NCBI GenBank assembly: GCA_964617875.1 | Contig: CAZUAI010000152.1 | Coordinates: 1-5,047, forward strand | Direction of reading: 5' to 3' | Source of the DNA: CAZMVY01 sp964617875 | GTDB taxonomy: Bacteria; Planctomycetota; Phycisphaerae; UBA1845; PWPN01 | DNA: 5,047 bases | Shown: positions 1 to 5,047 of the stretch, piece by piece | How positions within the stretch are numbered: the first letter of the stretch is position 1 | How the letters are laid out: every line of letters starts with the position of its first letter | The notes under the pieces: generated by a model | Told to the model about the DNA's origin: nothing | Seen by the model: only the letters and a program-made list of their open reading frames with translations | Databases searched by the model: none | Translations under genes and position numbers: made by a program

Positions 1-508
1 CTCCGCGCCTCAATGCTGATATCGGCATTCAAGGAGGTTGTGGGATAGGCTCTTAGCAAGCACCTCGTGATGTCCTGCCCGCAGCAGCCCTTCTGCCCCA
101 TTGGGTCTATCGCGTTCGCTGAGTTGTTCTTCACGTAGGCATACAGATTCACCCCGCCCGCTTCCTCAATCGGATCCCTGCTCGCCCAGCGCCCGAACCT
201 TGGGCTGTAGAAGCGGTTGTCGTTGTAGCAGAGGTTGGTTTCGTCGTCGAACCACTTCGTGCTGAACCGAAACGGATTGGCGCCGGCGTAGGGACCGGCG
301 TCGTCGCGCCAGTCGCCGCTTCCGTTCGCGTCGGGGATCACGACGTTGCCGTACGGGTCGTACTCGTACCGGGCGGCAACGCTCTGGTCGGTGGCGCGGA
401 TGACTTGGCCGACGTTGCCGTTGGCGTCGTAGAGATACCAATAGCCCGCGTCGTCGGAGGTCGATGGCGTGCCCTGCGTCTCGCAGACGGCAAGCAGGCC
501 GCCGATGC

Positions 509-579
509 CGCCGGCACCGTGAATCCCGGCCGCAGGCAATGATGCCTGCACCACAACGCCGGCACCGTGGACGCCGGCG
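509..579 (-). repeat. In-frame 13-bp direct repeat (48-bp period) with nested palindromes inside the Rhs core
   Basis: The 13-mer CGCCGGCACCGTG occurs at 509-521 and 557-569, offset by exactly 48 bp (16 codons). On the coding strand this gives AG[V/I]HGAG twice, at codons 68-74 and 84-90. Between them is a perfect palindrome, GCAGGCA-atga-TGCCTGC (532-549). A second inverted repeat, CGCCGGC/GCCGGCG, spans 557-579. The expanded segment lies between WGLDLSG and GGIGGLLAV, where Rhs cores usually have only a short linker. It looks like a small internal duplication or a palindromic insertion that kept the frame. Confidence 0.7.
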
Positions 580-753
580 GACGTGGCGTTGCCGGACAGC
601 CCCGACAGGTCCAAGCCCCACGTGTACTTGCGCGTCATCACGTTGTCCGGCTCCGTGCCGGGGTCTTCGCCGTCACGCCCGTCCAGCACGAGGACCACGT
701 TATACCCATCGTACACGAAACGCCAATCCTCCGTCGGCGTCGCCGGCCATGCA

Positions 754-778
754 CCCCTCTCCCTGGGAAGGAGAGGGG
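754..778. repeat. GC-rich palindromic repeat (CCCCTCTCC/GGAGAGGGG) between beta-galactosidase and Rhs fragment
   Basis: Perfect 9-bp arms at 754-762 and 770-778 enclose a 7-nt loop (ctgggaa). The sequence closely matches the tandem hairpins at 4896-4918 and 4940-4962, in the same orientation. It lies 48 bp past the beta-galactosidase stop. It also carries the beginning of the Rhs open frame, whose boundary TGA (780-782) abuts it. This type of interspersed hairpin is common in GC-rich environmental genomes. No U-tract follows the stem on the minus strand, so a classical intrinsic terminator is not supported, although it could stabilise the mRNA 3' end. Confidence 0.8.
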
Positions 779-784
779 CTCACT

Positions 785-805
785 CCGTCATCCTTGAAGG
801 GACGG
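785..805 (-). terminator. Weak candidate: bulged hairpin just after the beta-galactosidase stop
   Basis: CCGTC (785-789) pairs with GACGG (801-805), and CCT (792-794) pairs with AGG (798-800) around a TGA loop, leaving a 2-nt bulge. It starts 21 bp beyond the stop codon of the upstream gene. A C-rich stretch lies on one side in the minus direction and there is no U-run, so it could be a 3'-end-stabilising structure or merely part of the neighbouring repeat. Confidence 0.25.
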
Positions 806-826
806 GGGGTTTGGCGGTGTCGCGGG

Positions 827-3800
827 TCACTTCGCCGACGGCAGCGTGGTGCGGGCCAGCTTCTGCGGCGAATCCCGCCTTGTGTCAAATGCACGAAGGC
901 GGAAGCAGTAGCGGTTGGCCGTGGGCTGGATCCGGTATTCCTTGTGCGGGAGGGCACCCCAGCTGTCGTCGCCGCCGACGCCCATCTGACGCAGGTCGAG
1001 ATTCAGGGTGACGAAATCCCGGCGCACGATCTCGTAGGGGTGCTTGGGGCCCTCGAGATCGTCGGTCGTGTACGGCAGGGCATTGACACTCAGACGCGGC
1101 AGGCCGACCGCCAGGAGTCCGATACCACTCGGGCCCGTCAGGGCCGCCCAGCGCACGTTCACCTTGTTGCCCGACTCGCCCGGCTCGCTGTAGTCGGCGA
1201 AGTACTGGTCCTCGATTCTGCCGGAGTACAGCCCCACCCGCGCATCGTCGCGGTCGCAGTATGTCTCGTGCGGGCCGGGGCCGAACCACGCGATCGTGTC
1301 GAACCCGCCGGACGGGGCGAGCGCCATTTGCATGCCGAAGCGGGGCATCTCGGGCAGCTTCGCCGGGCCGGGCTCGAATCGGGCGTCCACGACCACGTCG
1401 CCGGAGCCGAAGAGCCGGTACGTGACGCCATACGATGAGCGGACCTCCGGCAGCTCGGCCTCGACGACGACCTCGACGACCTGCGGAGCGACGCTCCGCG
1501 CGACGCAGCTCCGGACCCGCCAGTCGCGTCCGACGCAGCGCCACACGCCGAGGCGTTTGTCCATGTTGTTGCCGCGGTCATTGTCGATCGGTGCCCGCCA
1601 GAAGTGCGGCCGCAGCGGATCACGGACCAGCTCGGTGCCCTGGAACGTCCACGACGTCAGCCTCCCCGCGTGCCGGTCAAAGACCATGGCGAATTCGCCG
1701 GTCGAGATTGTGGCCCGCGCATCGTCCTGCGTGAGTTTCAGCGCGGGCATCGCGGGCACGTCCGCCGCGGGGGCCGGGGCCTCGAAGGGCAGTCTGAACT
1801 GTTCCCACGCCATCTCGGTTCCCTGCTTCGCCCAGGGCGTATCGCGCGTGAGGCGGAACGAGAGATCGAGGAAGTACTCGACGCCCGGCTCCGGCGTGAT
1901 CGGCGAGAAGGGCACGCGGACGACCTTGCTCTCTCGCGGGGCGAGGCGTAGCCCGTCGATCGGGCCGCTCTCCAGCACACGCTCGTCGGCGCGGACCTCC
2001 CAGGAGCCCGCCAGCACGTCCTCCAGGTTCGTGAAGTCGTGCCAGTTCCGGATCTCGACGGTTCCCCGGGCCAGGTCGGCGGGCCTGGCATGGACGTACT
2101 GGTAGACCTTCTTGACCTGGTGGAGCGCCGGGTGCGGCAGACGATCGGGCGTGACCAGGCCGTTGCAGCAGAAGTTGTCGTCGCTGGGCACACCGGGCGG
2201 GCCGAAGTCGCCGCCGTAGGCCCAGAACCAGCGCCGTTCGGCCGAGGGCCCGGACCAGTGACCGGCCGGACGAAGGTCCCGCATGTCCACCGAGAGGACC
2301 AGCCCGTCGTCGGCGCGCTTGTCGGGGGCCTGTACCTCGTCGGGAGTGAGCGGGCGTGAGTAGATGCGGGCGCCGAGGATCAGGGCGTTCGTGAATCGCG
2401 TCGAGTTCTCGCGGTCGCGGCCGAGGGCGAGCGCGTAGCGGTTCGACGCCACCCTGCCGTCGCAGGGCCTGGCGGCCGCGCGCCGGCCGTCGATATAGAG
2501 GATCACCTCGCGGCCGTCGTACACGCCCGTCAGGCGGTGCCAGCGGTGATACCAGTTCTCCGGCAGCGGCGCCCCCGCGGTCACCGGGACGCCCTTGCCG
2601 TCCGCGCCCGATGAGTAGACGAAGAACTCGACCTGATCGCCCGTCTGCCGGATCGCGTACTGCGAGTCTCCCTTGGCGATGTACGGGCCGTGCTCGGTGG
2701 GGTTGACCGGCTTGACCCACACCTCGAGCGACAGCGGGCCGGTCAGGTCGAACGCCGGATGAACCGGAAAGTCGACGTAGCCCCGGATCACCTCGCCGCC
2801 GACGATCTCGCCGGAGAAGACGCCCTCCACGCCGTTCGGACCGCGGTCCCTGACGGTGCTGCGCGGCGGGATCGGCTTGCGGAGGCTATGATCGACCCAG
2901 TCCCAGATGCAGCCGCCCTGCAGGTGCTTCTTCGCGTAGATGAGTTCCCAGTATTTCCAGAGGTTTCCCACGGAGTTGCCCATCGCGTGCGCGTACTCGC
3001 AGAGGATGTACGGGCGTGTCTGCGGCTTGCTCGCGTACTCGGCCAGCTCGTGCGGCGGGGAGTACATGGGGCACACGATGTCGGTCGCGGGGTCGAGGCC
3101 CGCCCGCTCGTAGTGGACGGGACGGCCGGGGTCGCGCTGCCGGACCCACCGCGACGTGGCCTTGAAGTTCTCGCCGAAGCCGCCCTCGTTGCCGAGCGAC
3201 CAGATGATGACGGACGGGTGGTTCTTGTCCCGTTCGACCATCCGCACGGTGCGGTCCAGGTGGGCGGCGAGCCACTCCGGCCGATGCGCCAGCGACTTCT
3301 CGCCGTAGCCCATGCCGTGCGACTCGACGTTGGCCTCGTCGATCAGGTAGAGACCGTAGCGGTCGCACAGGTCGTACCAGACGGGCTGGTTGGGGTAGTG
3401 GCACGTGCGAACCGTGTTGATGTTGTTCTGCTTCATCAGGACGATGTCGCGGACCATCGAATCGACGGTGATCGCGTGGCCGCGGTCGGGGTCGTGTTCG
3501 TGGCGGTTGACACCCTTGATCAGGATCGCGCACCCGTTGACCCGGAGTTCGCCGTCGCGGATCTCGACCTTGCGGAAGCCGACGTTGCAGGGCACCACCT
3601 CGATGACGCCGCCGGAGGCGTCCTTGAGCGTCACGAGCAGGGTGTAGAGATTCGGCTGTTCCGCCGACCACTTGGCCGGGTTGTCCAGCTTCGCGGCCAG
3701 GGCCCAGGCCGACTCCTTGCCCTTTCCGGCGACGGCCTCCTGCCGGACCGTGAGGACGACCCTGCCGGCGGCGTCCCGCAGGGCGGCCTCCACGCTCGCC

Positions 3801-4633
3801 GCCCTGTCCTCGCTCGAGTCGTTCCGCACCGCGGCGCGGACGGTGAGGGTCGCGTCGCGATAGTCGGCGTCGAGGTCCGTGCTCACGTCCAGGTCGCGGA
3901 TGTGCAGGTCGCCGACCGAGACGAGGGCGACGTCACGGAAGATGCCGCTGAGGCGGAAGAAATCCTGGTCCTCGAGGTACGACCCGTCGGACCATCGGTA
4001 GACCTCGACGGCCAGCAGGTTCTCGCCCGGCTTCAGGTGCTTCGTGATGTCGAACTCGGCGGACGTGCGGCTGTCCTTGCCGAGGCCCACCTTGCTGCCG
4101 TTGACCCACACGAAGTACGCCGACCCCGCGCCGTCGAACCGCAGCAGCACGTGCCGGCCGTTCCACTCCGGCGGCAGCGTGAACCTCGTGCGATACGATC
4201 CGACGGAGTTGTCGTCGGGCGGGATGCGCGGCGGGTCGGCCTTGCGCCAGGGGAAGGGGATGTTTGTGTAGATCGGCACGCCGTAGCCCTGGATCTCCAT
4301 GTTCGACGGCACGGGGATGGTGTTCCATTTCCCGTCGTCGTAGTCGGTCCGGTAGAAGTCGAGTGGCCGGTCGGCGGGACGGGGCGACCAGTGGAACTTC
4401 CACGCCCCGTTGAGCGACCGCCAGTACGGCGAGCGGGCGGGATCGCCGCTGAGGGCCGAGTCGGCGTCGGGATACGTGAAACGGACGGCCCGCGGCGGCT
4501 CTTTGTTGATGCTCGTGATCGTCGGATCCTCGCATTCCGGCGGCATGCCCGCGGCACCCGGTGCCACGCGGGCGGCGAGCCCCACGGTGATCGGTGCGAG
4601 ACAGCTTGCCCATTTTCCCAAGACGTTCGTCAT
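827..4633 (-). CDS. lacZ: Beta-galactosidase, GH2 LacZ-type, probably exported, with a LamG-like insertion
   Basis: It hydrolyses terminal beta-D-galactosides by the retaining GH2 mechanism. The order along 1268 residues is: likely signal peptide (about 1-28, Lys7 then a hydrophobic Ala/Leu/Val-rich stretch to APGAAG); sugar-binding jelly-roll (45-240; PIYTN 120-124, WSDGSYLEDQD 214-224); Ig-like domain (about 242-355); TIM barrel (about 357-585 and 802-830); LamG insert (about 600-790); Ig-like domain 4 (about 838-950); Bgal small-chain domain (about 975-1250). Compared with E. coli LacZ, the acid/base is Glu483 in SLGNEGG and the nucleophile is Glu546 in CEYAHAMGN. Mg-site residues are Glu437 and His439 (VESHGM). 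Further equivalents are His378, His412, Trp577, Asn824 and Trp1225 (GGDDSW). E. coli LacZ has 1024 residues; the insert and leader explain most of the excess. ATG 4631-4633 fits: GAGGG lies 7 nt upstream, below a promoter, and it keeps the leader. It stands alone, with only the Rhs remnant downstream. Export, and action on galactose-containing polysaccharides or oligosaccharides rather than lactose, are inferences. Confidence 0.95.
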   Translation of the reverse strand: MTNVLGKWASCLAPITVGLAARVAPGAAGMPPECEDPTITSINKEPPRAVRFTYPDADSALSGDPARSPYWRSLNGAWKFHWSPRPADRPLDFYRTDYDDGKWNTIPVPSNMEIQGYGVPIYTNIPFPWRKADPPRIPPDDNSVGSYRTRFTLPPEWNGRHVLLRFDGAGSAYFVWVNGSKVGLGKDSRTSAEFDITKHLKPGENLLAVEVYRWSDGSYLEDQDFFRLSGIFRDVALVSVGDLHIRDLDVSTDLDADYRDATLTVRAAVRNDSSEDRAASVEAALRDAAGRVVLTVRQEAVAGKGKESAWALAAKLDNPAKWSAEQPNLYTLLVTLKDASGGVIEVVPCNVGFRKVEIRDGELRVNGCAILIKGVNRHEHDPDRGHAITVDSMVRDIVLMKQNNINTVRTCHYPNQPVWYDLCDRYGLYLIDEANVESHGMGYGEKSLAHRPEWLAAHLDRTVRMVERDKNHPSVIIWSLGNEGGFGENFKATSRWVRQRDPGRPVHYERAGLDPATDIVCPMYSPPHELAEYASKPQTRPYILCEYAHAMGNSVGNLWKYWELIYAKKHLQGGCIWDWVDHSLRKPIPPRSTVRDRGPNGVEGVFSGEIVGGEVIRGYVDFPVHPAFDLTGPLSLEVWVKPVNPTEHGPYIAKGDSQYAIRQTGDQVEFFVYSSGADGKGVPVTAGAPLPENWYHRWHRLTGVYDGREVILYIDGRRAAARPCDGRVASNRYALALGRDRENSTRFTNALILGARIYSRPLTPDEVQAPDKRADDGLVLSVDMRDLRPAGHWSGPSAERRWFWAYGGDFGPPGVPSDDNFCCNGLVTPDRLPHPALHQVKKVYQYVHARPADLARGTVEIRNWHDFTNLEDVLAGSWEVRADERVLESGPIDGLRLAPRESKVVRVPFSPITPEPGVEYFLDLSFRLTRDTPWAKQGTEMAWEQFRLPFEAPAPAADVPAMPALKLTQDDARATISTGEFAMVFDRHAGRLTSWTFQGTELVRDPLRPHFWRAPIDNDRGNNMDKRLGVWRCVGRDWRVRSCVARSVAPQVVEVVVEAELPEVRSSYGVTYRLFGSGDVVVDARFEPGPAKLPEMPRFGMQMALAPSGGFDTIAWFGPGPHETYCDRDDARVGLYSGRIEDQYFADYSEPGESGNKVNVRWAALTGPSGIGLLAVGLPRLSVNALPYTTDDLEGPKHPYEIVRRDFVTLNLDLRQMGVGGDDSWGALPHKEYRIQPTANRYCFRLRAFDTRRDSPQKLARTTLPSAK
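2264..2836 (-). other. LamG-like (concanavalin-type jelly-roll) domain inserted in the GH2 barrel, residues about 600-790
   Basis: In E. coli LacZ about a dozen residues separate the Trp568 strand (WDWVDQSL) from YGGDFG. Here WDWVDHSL (577-584) and YGGDFG (806-811) are about 220 residues apart. The inserted part has LamG-type features: a strand reading FDLTGPLSLEVWVKP (628-642), then YIAKGDSQYAIR (651-662), a W-R-L-TGVYDGREVILYIDG core (698-716), and the near-terminal IYSRPLTPDEV (757-767). LamG modules often bind carbohydrate or act as adhesion or spacer modules. At this position it would sit beside the substrate pocket, so a role in substrate choice or assembly is plausible but unproven. 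The exact domain edges are approximate. Confidence 0.8.
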
Positions 4634-4640
4634 GATTCAG

Positions 4641-4645
4641 CCCTC
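4641..4645 (-). promoter_or_regulatory. Ribosome binding site (GAGGG) of lacZ
   Basis: On the minus strand GAGGG ends 7 nt before the ATG at 4631-4633. This spacing and the match to the anti-Shine-Dalgarno sequence support the upstream Met as start over the next Met (codon 30, 4544-4546). Starting at codon 30 would also remove the presumed signal peptide. Confidence 0.65.
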
Positions 4646-4667
4646 GCTGGAGTTACGAATCGGCGGC

Positions 4668-4696
4668 ATTATGGCGGAATCGCCCGCGGCTGTCAC
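4668..4696 (-). promoter_or_regulatory. Sigma70-like promoter for lacZ
   Basis: Reading the minus strand, GTGACA (4691-4696, five of six matches to TTGACA) is followed by exactly 17 bp and then CATAAT (4668-4673, five of six matches to TATAAT). Transcription would begin near 4661, giving a leader of roughly 28 nt that contains the ribosome site. Both hexamers and the spacing are good for such a GC-rich context, but the assignment rests on sequence only. Confidence 0.55.
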
Positions 4697-4710
4697 CATG
4701 GGGTGCGATC

Positions 4711-4724
4711 GCCATACGGATGGC
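4711..4724. promoter_or_regulatory. Short dyad GCCAT-ACGG-ATGGC upstream of the lacZ promoter
   Basis: This is a perfect 5-bp inverted repeat with a 4-bp spacer, located 14 bp upstream of the -35 hexamer. The position would suit an activator or repressor site, but arms this short arise by chance and no regulator gene is in the window. Confidence 0.2.
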
Positions 4725-4745
4725 CCCGCCGCCTGTGCCTGTAAA

Positions 4746-4797
4746 GTGTTTCGCGGTTCGGGTGTCCGGGCGCGGGCGGAGTCAAACCACGAAACAC
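4746..4797. repeat. 13-bp inverted repeat, GTGTTTCGCGGTT ... AACCACGAAACAC
   Basis: The arms at 4746-4758 and 4785-4797 match at 12 of 13 positions and enclose 26 bp. Each arm resembles the TTTCGTGGTT motif that recurs between genes in many environmental genomes. This may therefore be two facing copies of a dispersed repeat rather than a dedicated regulatory site. It lies roughly 50-100 bp upstream of the predicted -35. Confidence 0.6.
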
Positions 4798-4881
4798 GCG
4801 AAGTGAGAACAGAGCGGGAGGCGGCCACGCGGCTCCGTGCCGCGGTCTCCGCGTGTTGCCTGGGCGAGCGGAGGAGTCGGT

Positions 4882-4964
4882 CACCCTCACCCCGTCCCTC
4901 TCCCTGGGAGGGAGAGGGGGTTGGACACCCTCACCCCGTCCCTCTCCTTGGGAGGGAGAGGGGG
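4882..4964. repeat. Two tandem copies of a 39-bp hairpin repeat (44-bp period)
   Basis: The copies at 4882-4920 and 4926-4964 differ at one base (C4904 versus T4948) and are separated by 5 bp (TTGGA). Each starts CACCCTCACCCCGT and carries a hairpin. In copy one this is CCCTCTCCC (4896-4904), a 5-nt loop, then GGGAGAGGG (4910-4918). The same core recurs at 754-778. Such REP-like palindromes are non-coding; with two copies and a 5-bp gap they do not form a CRISPR. Confidence 0.85.
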
Positions 4965-4973
4965 CCACAAACT

Positions 4974-4996
4974 CCCCTCCCTGAGACAGGGAGGGG
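4974..4996. repeat. Hairpin CCCCTCCCT-gagac-AGGGAGGGG adjoining the tandem repeats
   Basis: Perfect 9-bp arms at 4974-4982 and 4988-4996 surround a 5-nt loop. It lies 9 bp beyond the second tandem copy and has a related but distinct stem, so it is probably another member of the same class of interspersed palindromes. No U-tract follows on either strand. Confidence 0.75.
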
Positions 4997-5047
4997 TCTG
5001 GACTTTGGCCATTTCATAGCCTGCCGGCAGTTGGCCTGACGGCGGGC

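Larger units (their letters stand above)
3..779 (-). pseudogene. 5'-truncated Rhs/YD-repeat protein: complete C-terminal core plus start of variable tip, running off the left edge
   Basis: This open frame of 259 codons, missing from simple ATG-to-stop scans, reads leftward from just after a TGA (780-782) to the window edge. Similarity to Rhs-associated core proteins starts near codon 19 (WRFVYDGYNVVLVLD). It continues through WGLDLSG (54-60), GAGGIGGLLAV (88-98), YD-type motifs YLYDANGNV (115-123) and YEYDPYGNVV (138-147), NPFRFSTKWFDDETNL (168-183), FGRWASRDPIEEAGGVNLY (195-213), and closes with DPMG (225-228). In the Rhs family the core forms a beta-shell around a C-terminal effector, and DPxG marks the boundary with that variable tip. 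Here 31 tip residues are visible, including CCGQDIT. The first 18 codons come from the hairpin repeat and flank, no in-frame ATG precedes codon 48 (636-638), and no N-terminal YD repeats remain. I therefore call it a truncated remnant. A GTG start, giving a short orphan core protein, is possible. Family assignment is secure; pseudogene status is an inference. Confidence 0.7.
4634..5047. other. Non-coding region upstream of lacZ: promoter, inverted repeat and hairpin-repeat cluster
   Basis: No reading frame on either strand here has a credible start signal or protein family. The translations are low-complexity Pro/Gly/Arg/Ser peptides arising from the repeats. The half nearest the gene holds the ribosome site, promoter and a short dyad. 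The far half holds an inverted repeat (4746-4797), two tandem 39-bp hairpin copies, and one different hairpin. At the extreme right, a near-repeat of a GCCTG-n-CGGC motif (5019-5030 and 5034-5045) includes the 10-bp palindrome CTGCCGGCAG (5021-5030). No tRNA or CRISPR is visible. Confidence 0.75.

Noticed and set aside
754..805. Intrinsic terminator for lacZ
   Set aside because: The stems are strong but no U-run follows on the minus strand, and the main hairpin belongs to an interspersed repeat class. I kept only the nearer hairpin, as a low-confidence candidate.
464..1438. Plus-strand open frame of 324 codons across the Rhs/lacZ junction
   Set aside because: It is antisense to both the Rhs core and the lacZ C-terminus, rich in Arg/Ala/Pro, and contains translated hairpin repeat. 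No family resemblance.
1677..2720. Minus-strand open frame of 347 codons in a different frame from lacZ
   Set aside because: It lies wholly inside lacZ and is an Arg/Gly/Pro-rich shifted reading of the LamG and domain-4 region.
4595..4610. Possible lipobox WASC (Cys11) in the LacZ leader
   Set aside because: Trp at -3 is not typical, and the residues before Cys11 are too few and not hydrophobic enough for a lipoprotein signal.
4705..4712. Palindrome GCGATCGC
   Set aside because: A single 8-bp copy is expected by chance in GC-rich DNA and carries no clear meaning here.
2690..4744. Long plus-strand open frame of 684 codons opposite lacZ
   Set aside because: It is antisense to a gene with intact GH2 motifs. 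Its translation is Val/Asp/Arg/Ala-rich without any recognisable domain, as expected from the complement of GC-rich codons.
4637..4828. Minus-strand 63-codon frame just upstream of lacZ
   Set aside because: It overlaps the predicted promoter and inverted repeat, and its peptide shows no recognisable family. More likely chance than a leader gene.
4882..4996. CRISPR-like array
   Set aside because: There are only two copies, with a 5-bp gap, no spacer-length unique sequence, and no cas genes.
4693..5019. Short frames on both strands over the repeat cluster (60-91 codons)
   Set aside because: Their peptides are direct translations of the hairpin repeats (for example PHPVPLPGRERG), a common source of false gene calls.

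Overview
This GC-rich window looks like a chromosomal segment from an environmental bacterium. The best guess is a planctomycete or a relative in the PVC group. That rests on the style of the Rhs core, on a secreted-looking GH2 enzyme with a LamG insertion, and on abundant GC-rich hairpin repeats between genes. None of these is diagnostic, so the taxonomy is an inference.

Layout: everything coding that I can support lies on the minus strand. The dominant gene (827-4633) encodes a 1268-residue LacZ-type family 2 beta-galactosidase. All the catalytic and metal-site motifs I could check against E. coli LacZ are intact. It begins with a plausible signal peptide, so it probably acts outside the cytoplasm. 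A LamG-like jelly-roll of about 190 residues is spliced into the catalytic barrel, between the WDWVD strand and the GGDFG loop. Upstream lie a good GAGGG ribosome site and a sigma70-like promoter (GTGACA, 17 bp, CATAAT).

Downstream of the beta-galactosidase, after 47 bp that hold hairpins, is the C-terminal end of an Rhs/YD-repeat protein (3-779). It runs off the left edge. Its frame closes at a TGA inside the hairpin repeat, and Rhs similarity ends at about the same place. In this window it is therefore a 5'-truncated remnant or the end of a rearranged gene. It still holds a complete Rhs core ending in DPMG, followed by the first 31 residues of a variable tip (CCGQDIT...).

The right 414 bp (4634-5047) contain no credible gene. 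They hold the promoter region, a 13-bp inverted repeat of a TTTCG(C/T)GGTT-type motif, two tandem copies of a 39-bp CCCTCTCCC/GGGAGAGGG hairpin repeat, and a third, different hairpin. A related hairpin also sits downstream of the beta-galactosidase, so the gene is bracketed by related repeats in the same orientation.

The beta-galactosidase and the Rhs fragment have no evident functional link. I see no convincing undescribed system. The points most worth a second look are the LamG insertion in the barrel, the Rhs tip, the in-frame repeat in the Rhs core, and the repeat-associated breakpoint.
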